64,000 nucleotides of DNA. It comes from Allolobophora icterica. Its lineage: Eukaryota; Annelida; Clitellata; Crassiclitellata; Lumbricidae. Where the stretch lies: positions 45,254,291 to 45,318,290 of the forward strand of contig OY744613.1 of assembly GCA_963556255.1 (NCBI GenBank). The letters are read 5' to 3'. Shown piece by piece: positions 38,530-51,849 of this stretch. The position numbers and the translations under genes were made by a program. The number at the start of each line of letters is the position of its first letter. Within the stretch, counting starts at the first letter, position 1. Below the pieces are notes generated by a model that worked only from the letters and a program-made list of their open reading frames with translations, made no database searches and was not told the DNA's origin.

Positions 38530-39177
38530 CTCAACTTTACTGGATAAAATTGACTTGCATTCTTGCTGTACAGAATGAAAGCTGTAGACCTCAGTAACAG
38601 TGAACACAAGACATTAAACTACAGTGTTGAGGACACACGGCACTTTACACAGGAACCTAACATTAGGGACTGCTGGGTGTTAAGAAGAAGACTGCTTCGA
38701 AGAGGCCCAGTTACAGAGAATTTAGTGTGTTATTGATTATTAACATTTCTTACACTAGCCCTAATGCTTCTGCTAAATGGTCTGACAGTAGCAGAATCTG
38801 CAAAAACCCAATTTCATTCATTAACTATAGACAATAGTCTCAACCGTTGACCATTGACGTCGACTTTACGTGCCTCACTTTATTATTCTTATAGAATATA
38901 GATTACATGTGTCACCTTTATAATTATGAAAGCAGTAGGGATCTATAACAAGGGTAATTCCATTAAATTTATAAAATGGATGAAGGTGGAAAATCTCTCA
39001 TTCAACATCACTAAACAGATGCAGAAACAGTCTTCCACCCGTCATCAGACTGGCCTACTCAGTAGACTGATTCAAATCGAAGCTTAAATCTTGCCTATTT
39101 GCTAAGGCTTATCCCGCCCGTTATTAGTTGTAAGGCACCCTTGTAGCAGCATGGCTGCGTTGGCACCATATAAATTG

Positions 39178-39218
<41 letters not shown>

Positions 39219-39235
39219 TTTATTTTTATTAAACA
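38530..39235 (+). pseudogene. LINE remnants shared with copy 1
   Basis: Counterparts of 30290-30560 (with an internal deletion) and 30830-31068, ending in (TTA)n at 39180-39233. Confidence 0.6.
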
Positions 39236-39388
39236 AACATTTTATTAATATTATCCTTTTAATAAATACATCGACATACTCAAGCAATGGTACTCTACAA
39301 CATTTGTAACACATTTCATAATTTTAAGTCTCCTAATACATTAAATGTTAAAGACCATAATAGTTTTACAGTAAACTCCTGCAAATTC

Positions 39389-39645
39389 ACTCATTCATTC
39401 ATATTGATAATTTATATAGCCCCTCTTCAAGAAACCTACTCAGCGGTGCTCCCAGTCCAGCCACGGTTAAAAAGAGCAGACTTAAGGAGACGGTAGAAAA
39501 CAGGTGAATTTCCTCGTGGAAATAGGCGCAAAGAAGGTGGGAGCCCATTCCACGTAGAGGGGCCAGCCACTGAGAAGGCGCAACGCTGTTTAACTGAGGA
39601 GCGGGACCGAGGGACCAACAGCTCACCTCCAGTTGCAGATAAAAG
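39389..39645 (-). mobile_element. short LINE 3' fragment, copy-2 specific
   Basis: The minus strand reads the reverse-transcriptase C-terminus (AFSVAGPSTWNGLPPSLRL) then a GAGGGGCTATATAAATT tail and (GAAT)n. Copy 1 has the empty site near 31225. The flanks TGCAAAT and TGCAGAT are a likely target-site duplication. Confidence 0.78.
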
Positions 39646-39926
39646 TAATGCACTTCTACAATCTTGCTATAGATGGTAGGTTTCATAATTGTATTTCAAA
39701 ACTTCTAAAGCGCCTCTACCCAGTGCCACCAATCAAACGCACCCCCAGTGCGAAAGTCCTCGGGCATCAAGGCAATTTTTAAAACAATGAACAGCTGTGG
39801 CAGGACCAACAGACAGTACTGCAGCCCAGGCCAAAGGAGGAAGCTGGTTGGTTGGAAGCTAATAGTTGGTTTATTTGGAAACGATGAACATTTATTCATG
39901 AAGTAATGTAATTTTGTTTCACATCT

Positions 39927-41144
39927 TCAAATAGCACTGCAGTCACCTTCCACTGGAAAGAAACAAACCTCATAACAGTGCTCTATAAATCCTGTTTCTA
40001 TTTCAAACGTTTCACCACAGAACCCACATCCATATGGTTTCACTAGAAAAGGCCGACTATTGGAAACAATTGGTCTTTCATTTCCTACATCTTCAGCGTC
40101 TTGCTTTTCTCCTGTGCAGGCTGTGTCATGGCTACAAAGATTATCTACAATCCCAGTTTCTGTATTGCATGATTCACTTGTGCATGTCCTCTCCTTTGTA
40201 TGACTTCTCACATATTCATCCAGAACATCAGTATATGAATGATCAAACCCATTGTCACATATCTTGTCATTCCACAGAGTATCTTCATTATGAGTTAATA
40301 AATGTCTGCTTAGATCATTGTGATGTGCATAGGCATTGGAACATAAATCACATTTATATGGTTTCTCTTCAGTGTGAGCTCGCAAACTGTGCTTCATCAA
40401 ACTACTCTCACATATAAATAATTTCTGGCATAGTTCGCAGTTGAGTAATTTCTTTTCGTCATCGATTCTCACATGTATTTTCAAATAACTACCACTTGCA
40501 AATGAGTTATGGCGAAGATGACATTTGTATGGTTTCTCTTTTGAATGTATCCTTGAATGCCTCTTAAGGTCCGCACTATTTGTAAAAGCTTTTGGACACA
40601 ATTCACACTTGAATGGTTTCTCACCTGTGTGGGCTCGTATGTGTTTCTTCAAATGACTACGGCCTTCAAATGATTTGTCGCAGAGGTGACATGTGTATGG
40701 TTTTTCTCTTGAATGTGTTCTTGAATGCTCTCTCAGCGCCTTACTAAATACAAAAGCTTTCTCACACAATTCGCACTTGAATGCTTTCTCTGCTGTGTGG
40801 ATAATCATATGCTTTTTCAAATGACTGCTCCATGAAAAAGTTTTCTGACAAAATTCACAATTGTATGTTTTTTCCCCAACGTGGAACCTCATATGGATTT
40901 TAAGTCGATAATATTCAATGAATCGTTTTCCACACATTTCACACTTGTATGGTTTTTCTCTGTTGTGGGTTCTAACATGTTTATTCAACTGACTACTGTT
41001 GGCAAATGATTTCTCGCATACGTGACATTTGAAGGGTTTTTCTTCTAAATCTGTCTTTAAATGCATTGTCAGATCCATATCATAAGCACAATCTTCCTGA
41101 CACAAGTCACATTTGTATGGTTTATCCCCACTGTGACCTATCAT
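39927..41144 (-). CDS. C2H2 zinc-finger protein, 10 fingers (two degenerate)
   Basis: 405 residues from an ATG just before the first finger. There are ten finger units. The first (CQEDCAYDMDL, final histidine replaced) and the eighth (CHLRHNSF, second cysteine replaced by arginine, final histidine replaced by aspartate) are degenerate and unlikely to bind zinc normally. A C-terminal spacer with SHTKERTCTSESC leads to YGCGFCGETFEIE ... EHCYEVC and FFPVEGDCSAI. This defines a second subfamily shared with the genes at 60935 (inverted) and the 31505 pseudogene. The 5' flank has no clear exon. Probable nuclear DNA-binding protein. Confidence 0.88.
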   Translation of the reverse strand: MIGHSGDKPYKCDLCQEDCAYDMDLTMHLKTDLEEKPFKCHVCEKSFANSSQLNKHVRTHNREKPYKCEMCGKRFIEYYRLKIHMRFHVGEKTYNCEFCQKTFSWSSHLKKHMIIHTAEKAFKCELCEKAFVFSKALREHSRTHSREKPYTCHLCDKSFEGRSHLKKHIRAHTGEKPFKCELCPKAFTNSADLKRHSRIHSKEKPYKCHLRHNSFASGSYLKIHVRIDDEKKLLNCELCQKLFICESSLMKHSLRAHTEEKPYKCDLCSNAYAHHNDLSRHLLTHNEDTLWNDKICDNGFDHSYTDVLDEYVRSHTKERTCTSESCNTETGIVDNLCSHDTACTGEKQDAEDVGNERPIVSNSRPFLVKPYGCGFCGETFEIETGFIEHCYEVCFFPVEGDCSAI

Positions 41145-42639
41145 AAATTATGTTCATTGAAAGAACCAATGTGTGTAAAATCTTTGCCACATGATTTGAA
41201 ATTTTTCCTCCAGTATGTGCCATGAATGAAGATCAAGGTTTATATCTATAAGGACTAACAGAGGAATTCAACACAGATTGTGATTCATTCTTTGTTGGTT
41301 CAAAGTCCGAGCAATTTACTTTGACTTTTGTCCTGTTATCAAAGGTCTTACAGACTGCAGTGTCCATAAACTGCTATGCTTTTACGTACACACAGATTCT
41401 TCTAGTAATTTTCCAAGATGATTTACTGTAGTGAAATAGTTCCTGATTTCGTACTGTCAGTTCTCACAACATGAATCAATTTTCGTCAAGTTGTTAATTT
41501 ATTTCTGAATATCCCAGGATTCTGCTTCTGTTAATGAAGATGGTTGCTATTAAACAAACAGGATCAAATTTCAATCACTTAAAACAATAAATTTTAGATT
41601 AAAAGAAAGTGATCGATTTTCAACATTTTGCAGCAGATAAATGACATTGTGATAGTGCTGGCAATACTTCATCTGACATTGCAGTTTTGGAAAATATGAA
41701 TACATTTGAAAAATTAGGGTTTTATATTGTACTTGGTGGTTTCTGCAATACTGCAAATTCCTTACCTATTCTTAAAATAAAATCCTTTTCTTTGAATAGA
41801 CAGAAAATAGTCTGCGGCTTTGGTAAAAAATACACTAGTGAAAGATTGCAAATGTATGAAATATGAAATGACTGTAACAAAGTGTTTACTAATAGCAAAA
41901 CTCTAGAGATCAGAACCACAACAGGGTAAGCAAGTTGATAGAGGCTGAAATTCCAGAATCCCCGAAACGAACTTCGGCCGGATCCCCGAAATCGATTTTC
42001 TAAGTCTGTGTCATGTATAAGAGTTCAAACTTCAACAATTCAAAGGTGTTATGTTTCAAACATTGCAATTTAATTTTCGGAATATATGACAAGTTTTAGG
42101 GATTTCGGCCGCTTTCTATAAAACTGTTTTCTGGAAATCGGGCAGTTGTGTAGTTTCAGCGTTTCAGGGGAATCGGGTTTCGGGGCGACCCCGTTGACAG
42201 AGATATAAAGCGTCTTACTTTTCAAACATATGGCATACCTTTTAGATTTCATTTAAACAGTCACACATCAAAATATATGTAAGTTATAACGTTATATAAC
42301 GCTAAGTAACGCTAAATATTTACCAGCATAAGAAAGACATTATAAAATGTGATTTTCTCCTTGTCCAGTTGCACAAAATGTCATTCACGAAAAGCCGAAA
42401 TACACAAACTAGAAGCTGGATATAATAAAGAACAAACGCTCGTGTCATCTGTTGATCCTTTTTAAACGAACCTTACAAATACCGAATAAAACTTTGTTCA
42501 GATATGAAACGTTAAAATAGCGTCACTTTTATTCAAACGGACAGCAACGTTGAATCACAACCTTCGCTGAGTAAATTCTTCGAAATCAGAGCAGGCAGAA
42601 ACCACCTTTCCACAGTATACTGTGCCATCACACTAAATA
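41145..42639. other. 5' flank of the minus-strand zinc-finger gene
   Basis: No other gene seen. The part from about 41590 to 41930 is similar, in inverted orientation, to 59860-60120 upstream of the gene at 60935, so the duplicated unit includes this flank. Confidence 0.55.
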
Positions 42640-42960
42640 CTTTCCAGGAAAAGCTTTGTGACATAAATTGCACTTGTAACTTATACTTTTCTCAGCTGTA
42701 TGTTCTTTGGTTTTGAGATTTCAATTTTCTGAAAAGGCTCTGTAACATAACTGACACTTGTAGGCCCTGTGGCTTTCCCACACTACACTGTAAGCTTATG
42801 GGTTTTTGTACGGGGTTCTATAATTATATGGGCCTTCCGTGCACTTTTTTGTGGCATAAATTGCAATTTATATATTTTGCACAGCGTGGGTTCTTATGTG
42901 GATTTGTAGAGGTGGCTTCTTTGCAAATGTTTTCTTACAATACTGACAATTGCATTTTCC
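42640..42960 (-). pseudogene. decayed zinc-finger array
   Basis: The minus strand shows finger pieces such as CQYCKKTFAKK, YKCQLCYRAFSEN and YKCNLCHKAFPGK, interrupted by stops and frameshifts. It lies upstream of, and on the same strand as, the gene at 39927, and could be an old neighbour or lost 5' fingers. Confidence 0.7.
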
Positions 42961-43935
42961 CCCTTGTAATGATTTCTTGCTTGCAATTTCAGACATTCCA
43001 AACAGTAAAAAATACACATATAAAAACATGACAATGTAAATAATAACTGTTAGTCCAATCTAGATGAACGTTTAATAGGTGCGCAGTATTTGTGTAGAAT
43101 TATTATTAGATGTCTTATAATTGTTGCTGTGGAAATATTAAATTGCGCCTTATTATCAGCAGAGTATAGATAATTACACAGTACGTCGACTCGCATTGCT
43201 AACTGTTGACTAGTTTTTGGGGGTGACGCCATCTTGAAACAGAGCTTTTGAATTCTAGATTTAAGCTGAAAATTCTAATGAAGTCCTCGATGTTGTTGTA
43301 ACGTTTATAAAATATTTTATTTGATGGATTCCGGTGTATCGGCGTGTAGTCCTCAATGTTATTGTAACGTTTAAAAAATATTTGATGTGATTGTTTCCGG
43401 TGTATCGGCATGTAAACGTTCTCTTTCAAAATGGCGTTTGGTCACACATTCTGACTGCTGCAGAGGCCGGAAGTCGACGTACTGTGTGATTATTTATACT
43501 GTGTTATCAGTCTAGAATTCGGGAATATTCAGTGCGCAGCATTTCGTTTTCCATATTATTTACTGAGCGATTGAAAGCAACATTGCTGCCCGTTCGAATA
43601 TAGGCCACGCTATTTACCGTTTTTTTTATATTTCTTGAACAAAATTTTTATTTCATTTATTTTTGAAAGCTTGTGGTTCTCGGAACTTCGCATTTTTTGG
43701 GCTCTGTAGAATTCAGAAGAGTACGATTAATAATAATCACCAGATGACAGAAGCGTTTGTCAGTTTTTGATCCAGCTTTCAGTTTGTGTTTGAGTTGAAT
43801 GGAGACATTTGGTAAAACTCGACAAGGAGAAAATCACATTTAACAATGCCTTTACTGTGCTGGTAAATCTTTATTTTAACCTTTATTTTATCGTAATGTC
43901 ATAAGTTAAATATATTTTTATGACTCATCTTTCTC
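42961..43935. other. intergenic, nothing firm
   Basis: Contains a short tandem duplication near 43262-43400 (unit beginning GTCCTCRATGTTRTTGTAACG, two copies about 70 bp apart). No convincing ORF. Confidence 0.5.
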
Positions 43936-44431
43936 AGTGCTCTATGGAAGGTGACATATTGCGTGAAACACCGTGTTAGGCCTGTTTTTTGTTTACACTG
44001 GATAATTTAGTTTCCATTCCTCGCTATGGTAGCGTATTCTCCTACATGTATCATACTCTATACTGGCTCCCTCTCCGGCAGCGTATCCTGTATCGGCTCT
44101 GCTCTCTTGTCTGGCAAAGCGTCTTGGGCACAGCTCCTCGCTACTTATGCTCCATCTTTACTCTCTCTTCCTCCTTTACGGGTCGCTCAGCTCTTCGTTC
44201 CTCTACTCGGGGTGACTTTTTGGTTCCATTTGCCCGCACTGCTACAATGCAGCGTCGAGCATTTTCTGTTGTTGGTCCAACAGTGTGGAATGGCTTGCCA
44301 TCTTTCCTTCGCCTATCTCCTCGTACACACTCGTCTTCCTTCTACACCCTATTGAAGACTTTTCTCTATGATCAGGCCTGGCTCGGGAGCACCTCTGAGT
44401 AGAACTCTTGAAGAGGCGCTATATAAATTTT

Positions 44432-44463
<32 letters not shown>
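43936..44463 (+). mobile_element. 5'-truncated CR1/L2-like LINE with (TTGA)n tail
   Basis: ORF 43989-44402 encodes the reverse-transcriptase C-terminus (LYWLPLRQRILYRLCSL ... APRYLCSIF ... AFSVVGPTVWNGLPS ... LKTFLYD). It is followed by GAGGCGCTATATAAATTTT and (ATTG)n to 44463. The ORF is open, but only about the last 130 residues are present. Same family as 23655 and 39389. Confidence 0.82.
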
Positions 44464-44464
<1 letters not shown>

Positions 44465-44476
44465 ATTGTAAAAATC

Positions 44477-44796
44477 GGTAATCCTGGGTTTTAGCGTCGG
44501 AAATTATTTCATTGAAAAGTTCTAATACAATAATACAATAAATAATCATCGTTCATCCAACTTCTAGTTTGAGTTATATTTTAATCGATTATCCAGCTTC
44601 TAGTTTCGTGAACATTTTCATCAATCTTCCAACTTCTAGTTCGAATTTTACTATGAAATGTTTTCATCGTTCATACACGGGAATAATATCGGCACTAAAA
44701 CGATATATTTTTGTCGTAATTCCAACTTCTAGTTTGACTTTTATTATGTAATATTTTCATCGCTCATCCGGCTTCTAGTTTCATTGATATTTTCAT
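44477..44796 (+). mobile_element. 3'-truncated hAT-like MITE copy
   Basis: Begins GGTAATCCTGGGTTTTAGCG and follows 22136 onward with few differences. It stops after TTGATATTTTCAT without the right end. Confidence 0.82.
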
Positions 44797-44876
44797 ATAT
44801 ACATATTCCCTGAAAATACACATTCCCTGTAACATCTATACGTTACTGATTAATTCTTGACATAATGCTGTTCTGG

Positions 44877-44885
44877 CTATGTTTT
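44877..44885. repeat. left 9-bp target-site duplication CTATGTTTT
   Basis: Identical to 59383-59391. Confidence 0.85.
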
Positions 44886-45079
44886 ACCTCCGTCAAGTTG
44901 GTTTGATATTCACATTCGGATATTGGATATTCGGTATGGAAAGCCGCAGGTCAAATACAAGTTTAAACATCTTCAAAAAATTCGCATTTCTACATAAAAT
45001 ATTATATCAAACCCACCACCAATCAACAGTTATCCACTGTAGGCAATCAGAAATAATCGCAAACTGATTACTGCATGTG

Positions 45080-48000
45080 GGAAAGTGGGTCAAATTTAGG
45101 CCTAAACACGGGGAAAAGCCATTTTCACACATTTTCTTACTGTAAGTGTCTCATGACATGTGCTTCCATGAGTTTCACTATTCCTATCATGAGTTATCCA
45201 CCTAGGAAACCAGAAAATAATTTCAAACTGGTTTTACCATGTGGGTAAGTGGGTCAGATTTAGCCCTAAACACGGGGAAAAGCCATTTTCACATATTTTC
45301 TCACTGTAAGTGTCTCATAATATGTGCTCCTATGACTTTCACTATTCCTATCATGAGTTATCCACCTAGGAAACCAGAAAATAATTTCAAACTGATTTTA
45401 CCATGTGGGTAAGTGGGTCAGATTTAGCCCTAAACACGGGGAAAGCCATTTTCACACACTTTCTCGCTATAATTGTCTCATAGCATGTTCGACTTAGAAA
45501 TTTTGTCTTCCTATCACGAGTTATCCACCTAGGGAACCAGAAAATAATTTCAAACTGATTTTACCATGTGGGTTAGTGGGTCATATTTAGGCTTAAACAC
45601 GGGGAAAAGCCATTTTCACACATTTTCTCACTGTAAGTGTCTCATAACATGTGCTTCTATGAGTTTCCCTAATCCTGTCATGAGTTATCCACCTAGGGAA
45701 CCAGAAAATAATCTCAAACTGATTTTACCATGTGGGTAAGTGGGTCATATTTAGGCCTAAACACGGGGAAAAGCCAATTTCACACATTTTCTCACTATAA
45801 GTGTCTCCTAACATGTTCGACTTAGAATATTTCTCTTCCTATCAAGAGTTATCCACCTAGGGAACCAGAAAATAATTTCAAACTGATTTTACCATGTGGG
45901 TAAGTGGGTCATATTTAGGCCTAAACACGGGGAAAAGCCATTTTCACACATTTCCTCACTGTACGTGTCTCATAACATGTGCTTCTATGACTTCACTATT
46001 CCTATCATGAGTTATCCACCTAGGGAACCAGAAAATGATCTCAAACTGATTTCATTATGTGGGTAAGTGGGTCATATTTAGGCTTAAACACGGGGAAAAG
46101 CCATTTTCACACATTTTCTCACTATAAGTGTCTCATAGCATGTTCGACTTAGAACTTTTCTCTTCCTATCATGAGTTATGCACCTAAGGAACCAGAAAAT
46201 AATTTCAAAGTAATTTTCCCATGTGGGTAAAGCACGGCTTAAACACGGGGAAAAGCCATTTTCACACATTTTCTCACTGTAAGTGTCTCATAACATGTGC
46301 TTCTATGAGTTTCCCTAATCCAGTCATGAGCTATCCACCTAGGGAACCAGAAAATAATCTCAAACTGATTTTACCATGTGGGTAAGTGGGTCAGATTTAG
46401 GCCAAAACACGGGGAAAAGCCAATTTCACATATTTTCTCACAATAAGTGTCTCCTAACATGTTCGACTTAGAATATTTCTCTTCCTATCATGAGTTATCC
46501 ACCTAGGGAACCAGAAAATAATTTCAAACTGATTTTACCATGTGGGTAAGTGGGTTATATTTAGGCCTAAACACGGGGAAAAGCCATTTTCACACATTTC
46601 CTCACTGTAAGTGTCTCAGAACATGTGCTTCTATGACTTCACTATTCCTATCATGAGCTATCCACCTAGGGAACCAGAAAATGATCTCAAACTGATTTCA
46701 TTATGTGGGTAAGTGGGTCAAATTTAGGCCTAAACACGGGGAAAAGCCATTTTCACATATTTTCTCACTATAAGTGTCTCATAGCATGTTCGACTTAGAA
46801 CTTTTCTCTTCCTATCATGAGTTATGCACCTAAGGAACCAGAAAATAATTTCAGACTGATTTTACCATGTGCGTAAGTGGGTCATATTTAGGCTTAAACA
46901 CGGGGAAAAGCCATTTTCACACATTTTCTCACTGTAAGTGTCTCATAACATGTGCTTCTATGAGTTTCCCTAATCCTGTCATGAGTTATCCACCTAGGGA
47001 ACCAGAAAATAATCTCAAACTGATTTTACCATGTGGGTAAGTGGGTCATATTTAGGCCTAAACACGGGGAAAAGCCAATTTAACATATTTTCTCACTATA
47101 AGTGTCTCCTAACATGTTCGACTTAGAATTTTTCTCTTCCTATCATGAGTTATCCACGTAGGGAACCAGAAAATAATTTCAAACTGATTTCACCATGTGG
47201 GTAAGTGGATCATATTTAGCCCTAAACACGGGGAAAAGCCATTTTCGCACATTTCCTCACTGTAAGTGTCTCATAACATGTGCTTCTATGACTTTCACTA
47301 TTCCTATCATGAGTTATCCACCTAGGAAACCAGAAACTAATTTCAAACTGATTTTACCATGTGGGTAAGTGGGTCAGATTTAGGCTTAAACACGGGGAAA
47401 AGCCATTTTCACACATTTTCTCACTATAAGTGTCTCATAGCATGTTCGACTTAGAACTTTTCTCTTCCTATCATGAGTTATGCACCTAAGGAACCAGAAA
47501 ATAATTTCAAAGTAATTTTCCCATGTGGGTAAAGCACGGCTTAAACACGGGGAAAAGCCATTTTCACACATTTTCTCACTGTAAGTGTCTCATAACATGT
47601 GCTTCTATGAGTTTCCCTAATCCAGTCATGAGCTATCCACCTAGGGAACCAGAAAATAATCTCAAACTGATTTTACCATGTGGGTAAGTGGGTCAGATTT
47701 AGGCCAAAACACGGGGAAAAGCCAATTTCACATATTTTCTCACAATAAGTGTCTCCTAACATGTTCGACTTAGAATATTTCTCTTCCTATCATGAGTTAT
47801 CCACCTAGGGAACCAGAAAATAATTTCAAACTGATTTTACCATGTGGGTAAGTGGGTTATATTTAGGCCTAAACACGGGGAAAAGCCATTTTCACACATT
47901 TCCTCACTGTAAGTGTCTCAGAACATGTGCTTCTATGACTTCACTATTCCTATCATGAGCTATCCACCTAGGGAACCAGAAAATGATCTCAAACTGATTT

Positions 48001-51000
48001 CATTATGTGGCTAAGTGGGTCAAATTTAGGCCTAAACACGGGGAAAAGCCATTTTCACATATTTTCTCACTATAAGTGTCTCATAGCATGTTCGACTTAG
48101 AACTTTTCTCTTCCTATCATGAGTTATGCACCTAAGGAACCAGAAAATAATTTCAGACTGATTTTACCATGTGGGTAAGTGGGTCATATTTAGGCTTAAA
48201 CACGGGGAAAAGCCATTTTCACACATTTTCTCACTGTAAGTGTCTCATAACATGTGCTTCTATGAGTTTCCCTAATCCTGTCATGAGTTATCCACCTAGG
48301 GAACCAGAAAATAATCTCAAACTGATTTTACCATGTGGGTAAGTGGGTCATATTTAGGCCTAAACACGGGGAAAAGCCAATTTAACATATTTTCTCACTA
48401 TAAGTGTCTCCTAACATGTTCGACTTAGAATTTTTCTCTTCCTATCATGAGTTATCCACGTAGGGAACCAGAAAATAATTTCAAACTGATTTCACCATGT
48501 GGGTAAGTGGATCATATTTAGCCCTAAACACGGGGAAAAGCCATTTTCGCACATTTCCTCACTGTAAGTGTCTCATAACATGTGCTTCTATGACTTTCAC
48601 TATTCCTATCATGAGTTATCCACCTAGGAAACCAGAAACTAATTTCAAACTGATTTTACCATGTGGGTAAGTGGGTCAGATTTAGGCTTAAACACGGGGA
48701 AAAGCCATTTTCACACATTTTCTCACTATAAGTGTCTCATAGCATGTTCGACTTAGAACTTTTCTCTTCCTATCATGAGTTATGCACCTAAGGAACCAGA
48801 AAATAATTTCAAAGTAATTTTCCCATGTGGGTAAAGCACGGCTTAAACACGGGGAAAAGCCATTTTCAAACATTTTCTCACTGTAAGTGTCTCATAACAT
48901 GTGCTTCTATGAGTTTCCCTAATCCAGTCATGAGCTATCCACCTAGGGAACCAGAAAATAATCTCAAACTGATTTTACCATGTGGGTAAGTGGGTCAGAT
49001 TTAGGCCAAAACACGGGGAAAAGCCAATTTCACATATTTTCTCACAATAAGTGTCTCCTAACATGTTCGACTTAGAATATTTCTCTTCCTATCATGAGTT
49101 ATCCACCTAGGGAACCAGAAAATAATTTCAAACTGATTTTACCATGTGGATAAGTGGGTTATATTTAGGCCTAAACACGGGGAAAAGCCATTTTCACACA
49201 TTTCCTCACTGTAAGTGTCTCAGAACATGTGCTTCTATGACTTCACTATTCCTATCATGAGCTATCCACCTAGGGAACCAGAAAATGATCTCAAACTGAT
49301 TTCATTATGTGGGTAAGTGGGTCAAATTTAGGCCTAAACACGGGGAAAAGCCATTTTCACATATTTTCTCACTATAAGTGTCTCATAGCATGTTCGACTT
49401 AGAACTTTTCTCTTCCTATCATGAGTTATGCACCTAAGGAACCAGAAAATAATTTCAGACTGATTTTACCATGTGGGTAAGTGGGTCATATTTAGGCTTA
49501 AACACGGGGAAATGCCATTTTCACACATTTTCTCACTGTAAGTGTCTCATAACATGTGCTTCTATGAGTTTCCCTAATCCTGTCATGAGTTATCCACCTA
49601 GGGAACCAGAAAATAATCTCAAACTGATTTTACCATGTGGGTAAGTGGGTCATATTTAGGCCTAAACACGGGGAAAAGCCATTTTCGCACATTTTCTCAC
49701 TATAAGTGTCTCCTAACATGTTCGACTTAGAATATTTCTCTTCCTAACAAGAGTTATCCACCTAGGGAAGCAGAAAATAATTTCAAACTGATTTTACCAT
49801 GTGGGTAAGTGGGTCATATTTAGGCCTAAACACGGGGAAAAGCCAATTTCACACACTTTCTCGCTATAAGTGTCTCATAGCATGTTCGACTTAGAAATTT
49901 TCTCTTCCTATCATGAGTTATCCACCTAGGGAACCAGAAAATAATTTCAAACTGATTTTACCATGTGGGTAAGTGGGTCATATTTAGCCCTAAACACGGG
50001 GAAAAGCCATTTTCGCACATTTCCTCACTGTAAGTGTCTCATAACATGTGCTTCTATGACTTCACTATTCCTATCATGAGTTATCCACCTAGGGAACCAG
50101 AAAATGATCTCAAACTGATTTCATTATGTGGGTAAGTGGGTCATATTTAGCCCTAAACACGGGGAAAAGCCATTTTCGCACATTTCCTCACTGTAAGTGT
50201 CTCATGACATGTGCTTCTATGACTTCACTATTCCTATCATGAGTTATCCACCTAGGGAACCAGAAAATGATCTCAAACTGATTTCATTATGTGGGTAAGT
50301 GGGTCATATTTAGGCCTAAACACGGTGAAAAGCCATTTTCACACATTTTCTCACTATAAGTGTCTCATAGCATGTTCGACTTAGAATTTTTCTCTTCCTA
50401 TCATGAGTTATCCACGTAGGGAACCAGAAAATAATTTCAAACTGATTTTACCATGTGGGTAAGTGGGTCATATTTAGCCCTAAACACGGGGAAAAGCCAT
50501 TTTCGCACATTTCCTCACTGTAAGTGTCTCATAACATGTGCTTCTATGACTTTCACTATTCCTATCATGAGTTATCCACCTAGGAAACCAGAAAATAATT
50601 TCAAACTGATTTTACCATGTGGGTAAGTGGGTCAGATTTAGGCTTAAACATGGGGAAAAGCCATTTTCACACATTTTCTCACTATAAGTGTCTCATAGCA
50701 TGTTCGACTTAGAATATTTCTCTTCCTATCAAGAGTTATCCACCTTGGGAACCAGAAAATAATTTCAAACTGATTTTACCATGTGGGTAAGTGGGTCATA
50801 TTTAGGCCTAAACACGGGGAAAAGCCAATTTCACACACTTTCTCGCTATAATTGTCTCATAGCATGTTCGACTTAGAAATTTTCTCTTCCTATCATGAGT
50901 TATCCACCTAGGGAACCAGAAAATAATTTCAAACTGATTTTACCATGTGGGTAAGTGGGTCATATTTAGCCCTAAACACGGGGAAAAGCCATTTTCGCAC

Positions 51001-51790
51001 ATTTCCTCACTGTAAGTGTCTCATAACATGTGCTTCTATGACTTTCACTATTCCTATCATGAGTTATCCACCTAGGAAACCAGAAAATAATTTCAAACTG
51101 ATTTTACCATGTGGGTAAGTGGGTCAGATTTAGGCTTAAACACGGGGAAAAGCCATTTTCACACATTTTCTCACTATAAGTGTCTCATAGCATGTTCGAC
51201 TTAGAACTTTTCTCTTCCTATCATGAGTTATGCACCTAAGGAACCAGAAAATAATTTCAAAGTAATTTTCCCATGTGGGTAAAGCACGGCTTAAACACGG
51301 GGAAAAGCCATTTTCACACATTTTCTCACTGTAAGTGTCTCATAACATGTGCTTCTATGAGTTTCCCTAATCCAGTCATGAGTTATCCACCTAGGGAACC
51401 AGAAAATAATTTCAAACTGATTTTACCATGTGGGTAAGTGGGTTATATTTAGGCCTAAACACGGGGAAAAGCCATTTTCACACATTTCCTCACTGTAAGT
51501 GTCTCATAACATGTGCTTCTATGACTTCACTATTCCTATCATGAGTTATCCACCTAGGGAACCAGAAAATGATCTCAAACTGATTTCATTATGTGGGTAA
51601 GTGGGTCAAATTTAGGCCTAAACACGGGGAAAAGCCATTTTCACACATTTTCTCACTATAAGTGTCTCATAGCATGTTCGACTTAGAACTTTTCTCTGTT
51701 TATCATGAGTTATTCTCTGGTTCACTATTCCTATCGGAGTTATCCACCTAGGGAAACAGAAGAGATCTGTAGCTGATTTCATTATGTGGG
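45080..51790 (+). repeat. satellite array 1, ~163-bp monomers, about 41 copies
   Basis: Each monomer contains TCATGAGTTATCCACCTAGG, GAAAATAATTTCAAACTG, CATGTGGGTAAGTGGGTC and AACACGGGGAAAAGCC. Two monomer types alternate: one with ACATGTGCTTCTATGA, one with GCATGTTCGACTTAGAA. Small ORFs here are repeat artefacts. Confidence 0.95.
46084..49989 (+). repeat. higher-order repeat, 1302-bp period, three units
   Basis: Identical sequence landmarks recur at 46084, 47386 and 48688, exactly 1302 bp apart, which is eight monomers. A further partial unit with the same landmark is at 51136. Units differ by very few bases while neighbouring monomers differ by many, which is the mark of higher-order amplification. 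Confidence 0.9.
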
Positions 51791-51849
51791 TAAGTGGGTC
51801 ATATAAGGGCCCAAATATGAGGAATTTGTTTTTGCATCAGTGAAGCTAT

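Larger units (their letters stand above)
32848..41150. repeat. segmental duplication, copy 2
   Basis: Counterpart of 23395-31990 with the intact gene pair 35289-36746 (+) and 39927-41144 (-). Compared with copy 1 it has ~750 bp extra at about 36888-37640 and a LINE insertion at 39389-39645. Confidence 0.8.

Noticed and set aside
45080..51790. CRISPR-like regular repeats
   Set aside because: The repeats are contiguous ~163-bp monomers without spacers in animal DNA, so they are satellite DNA.
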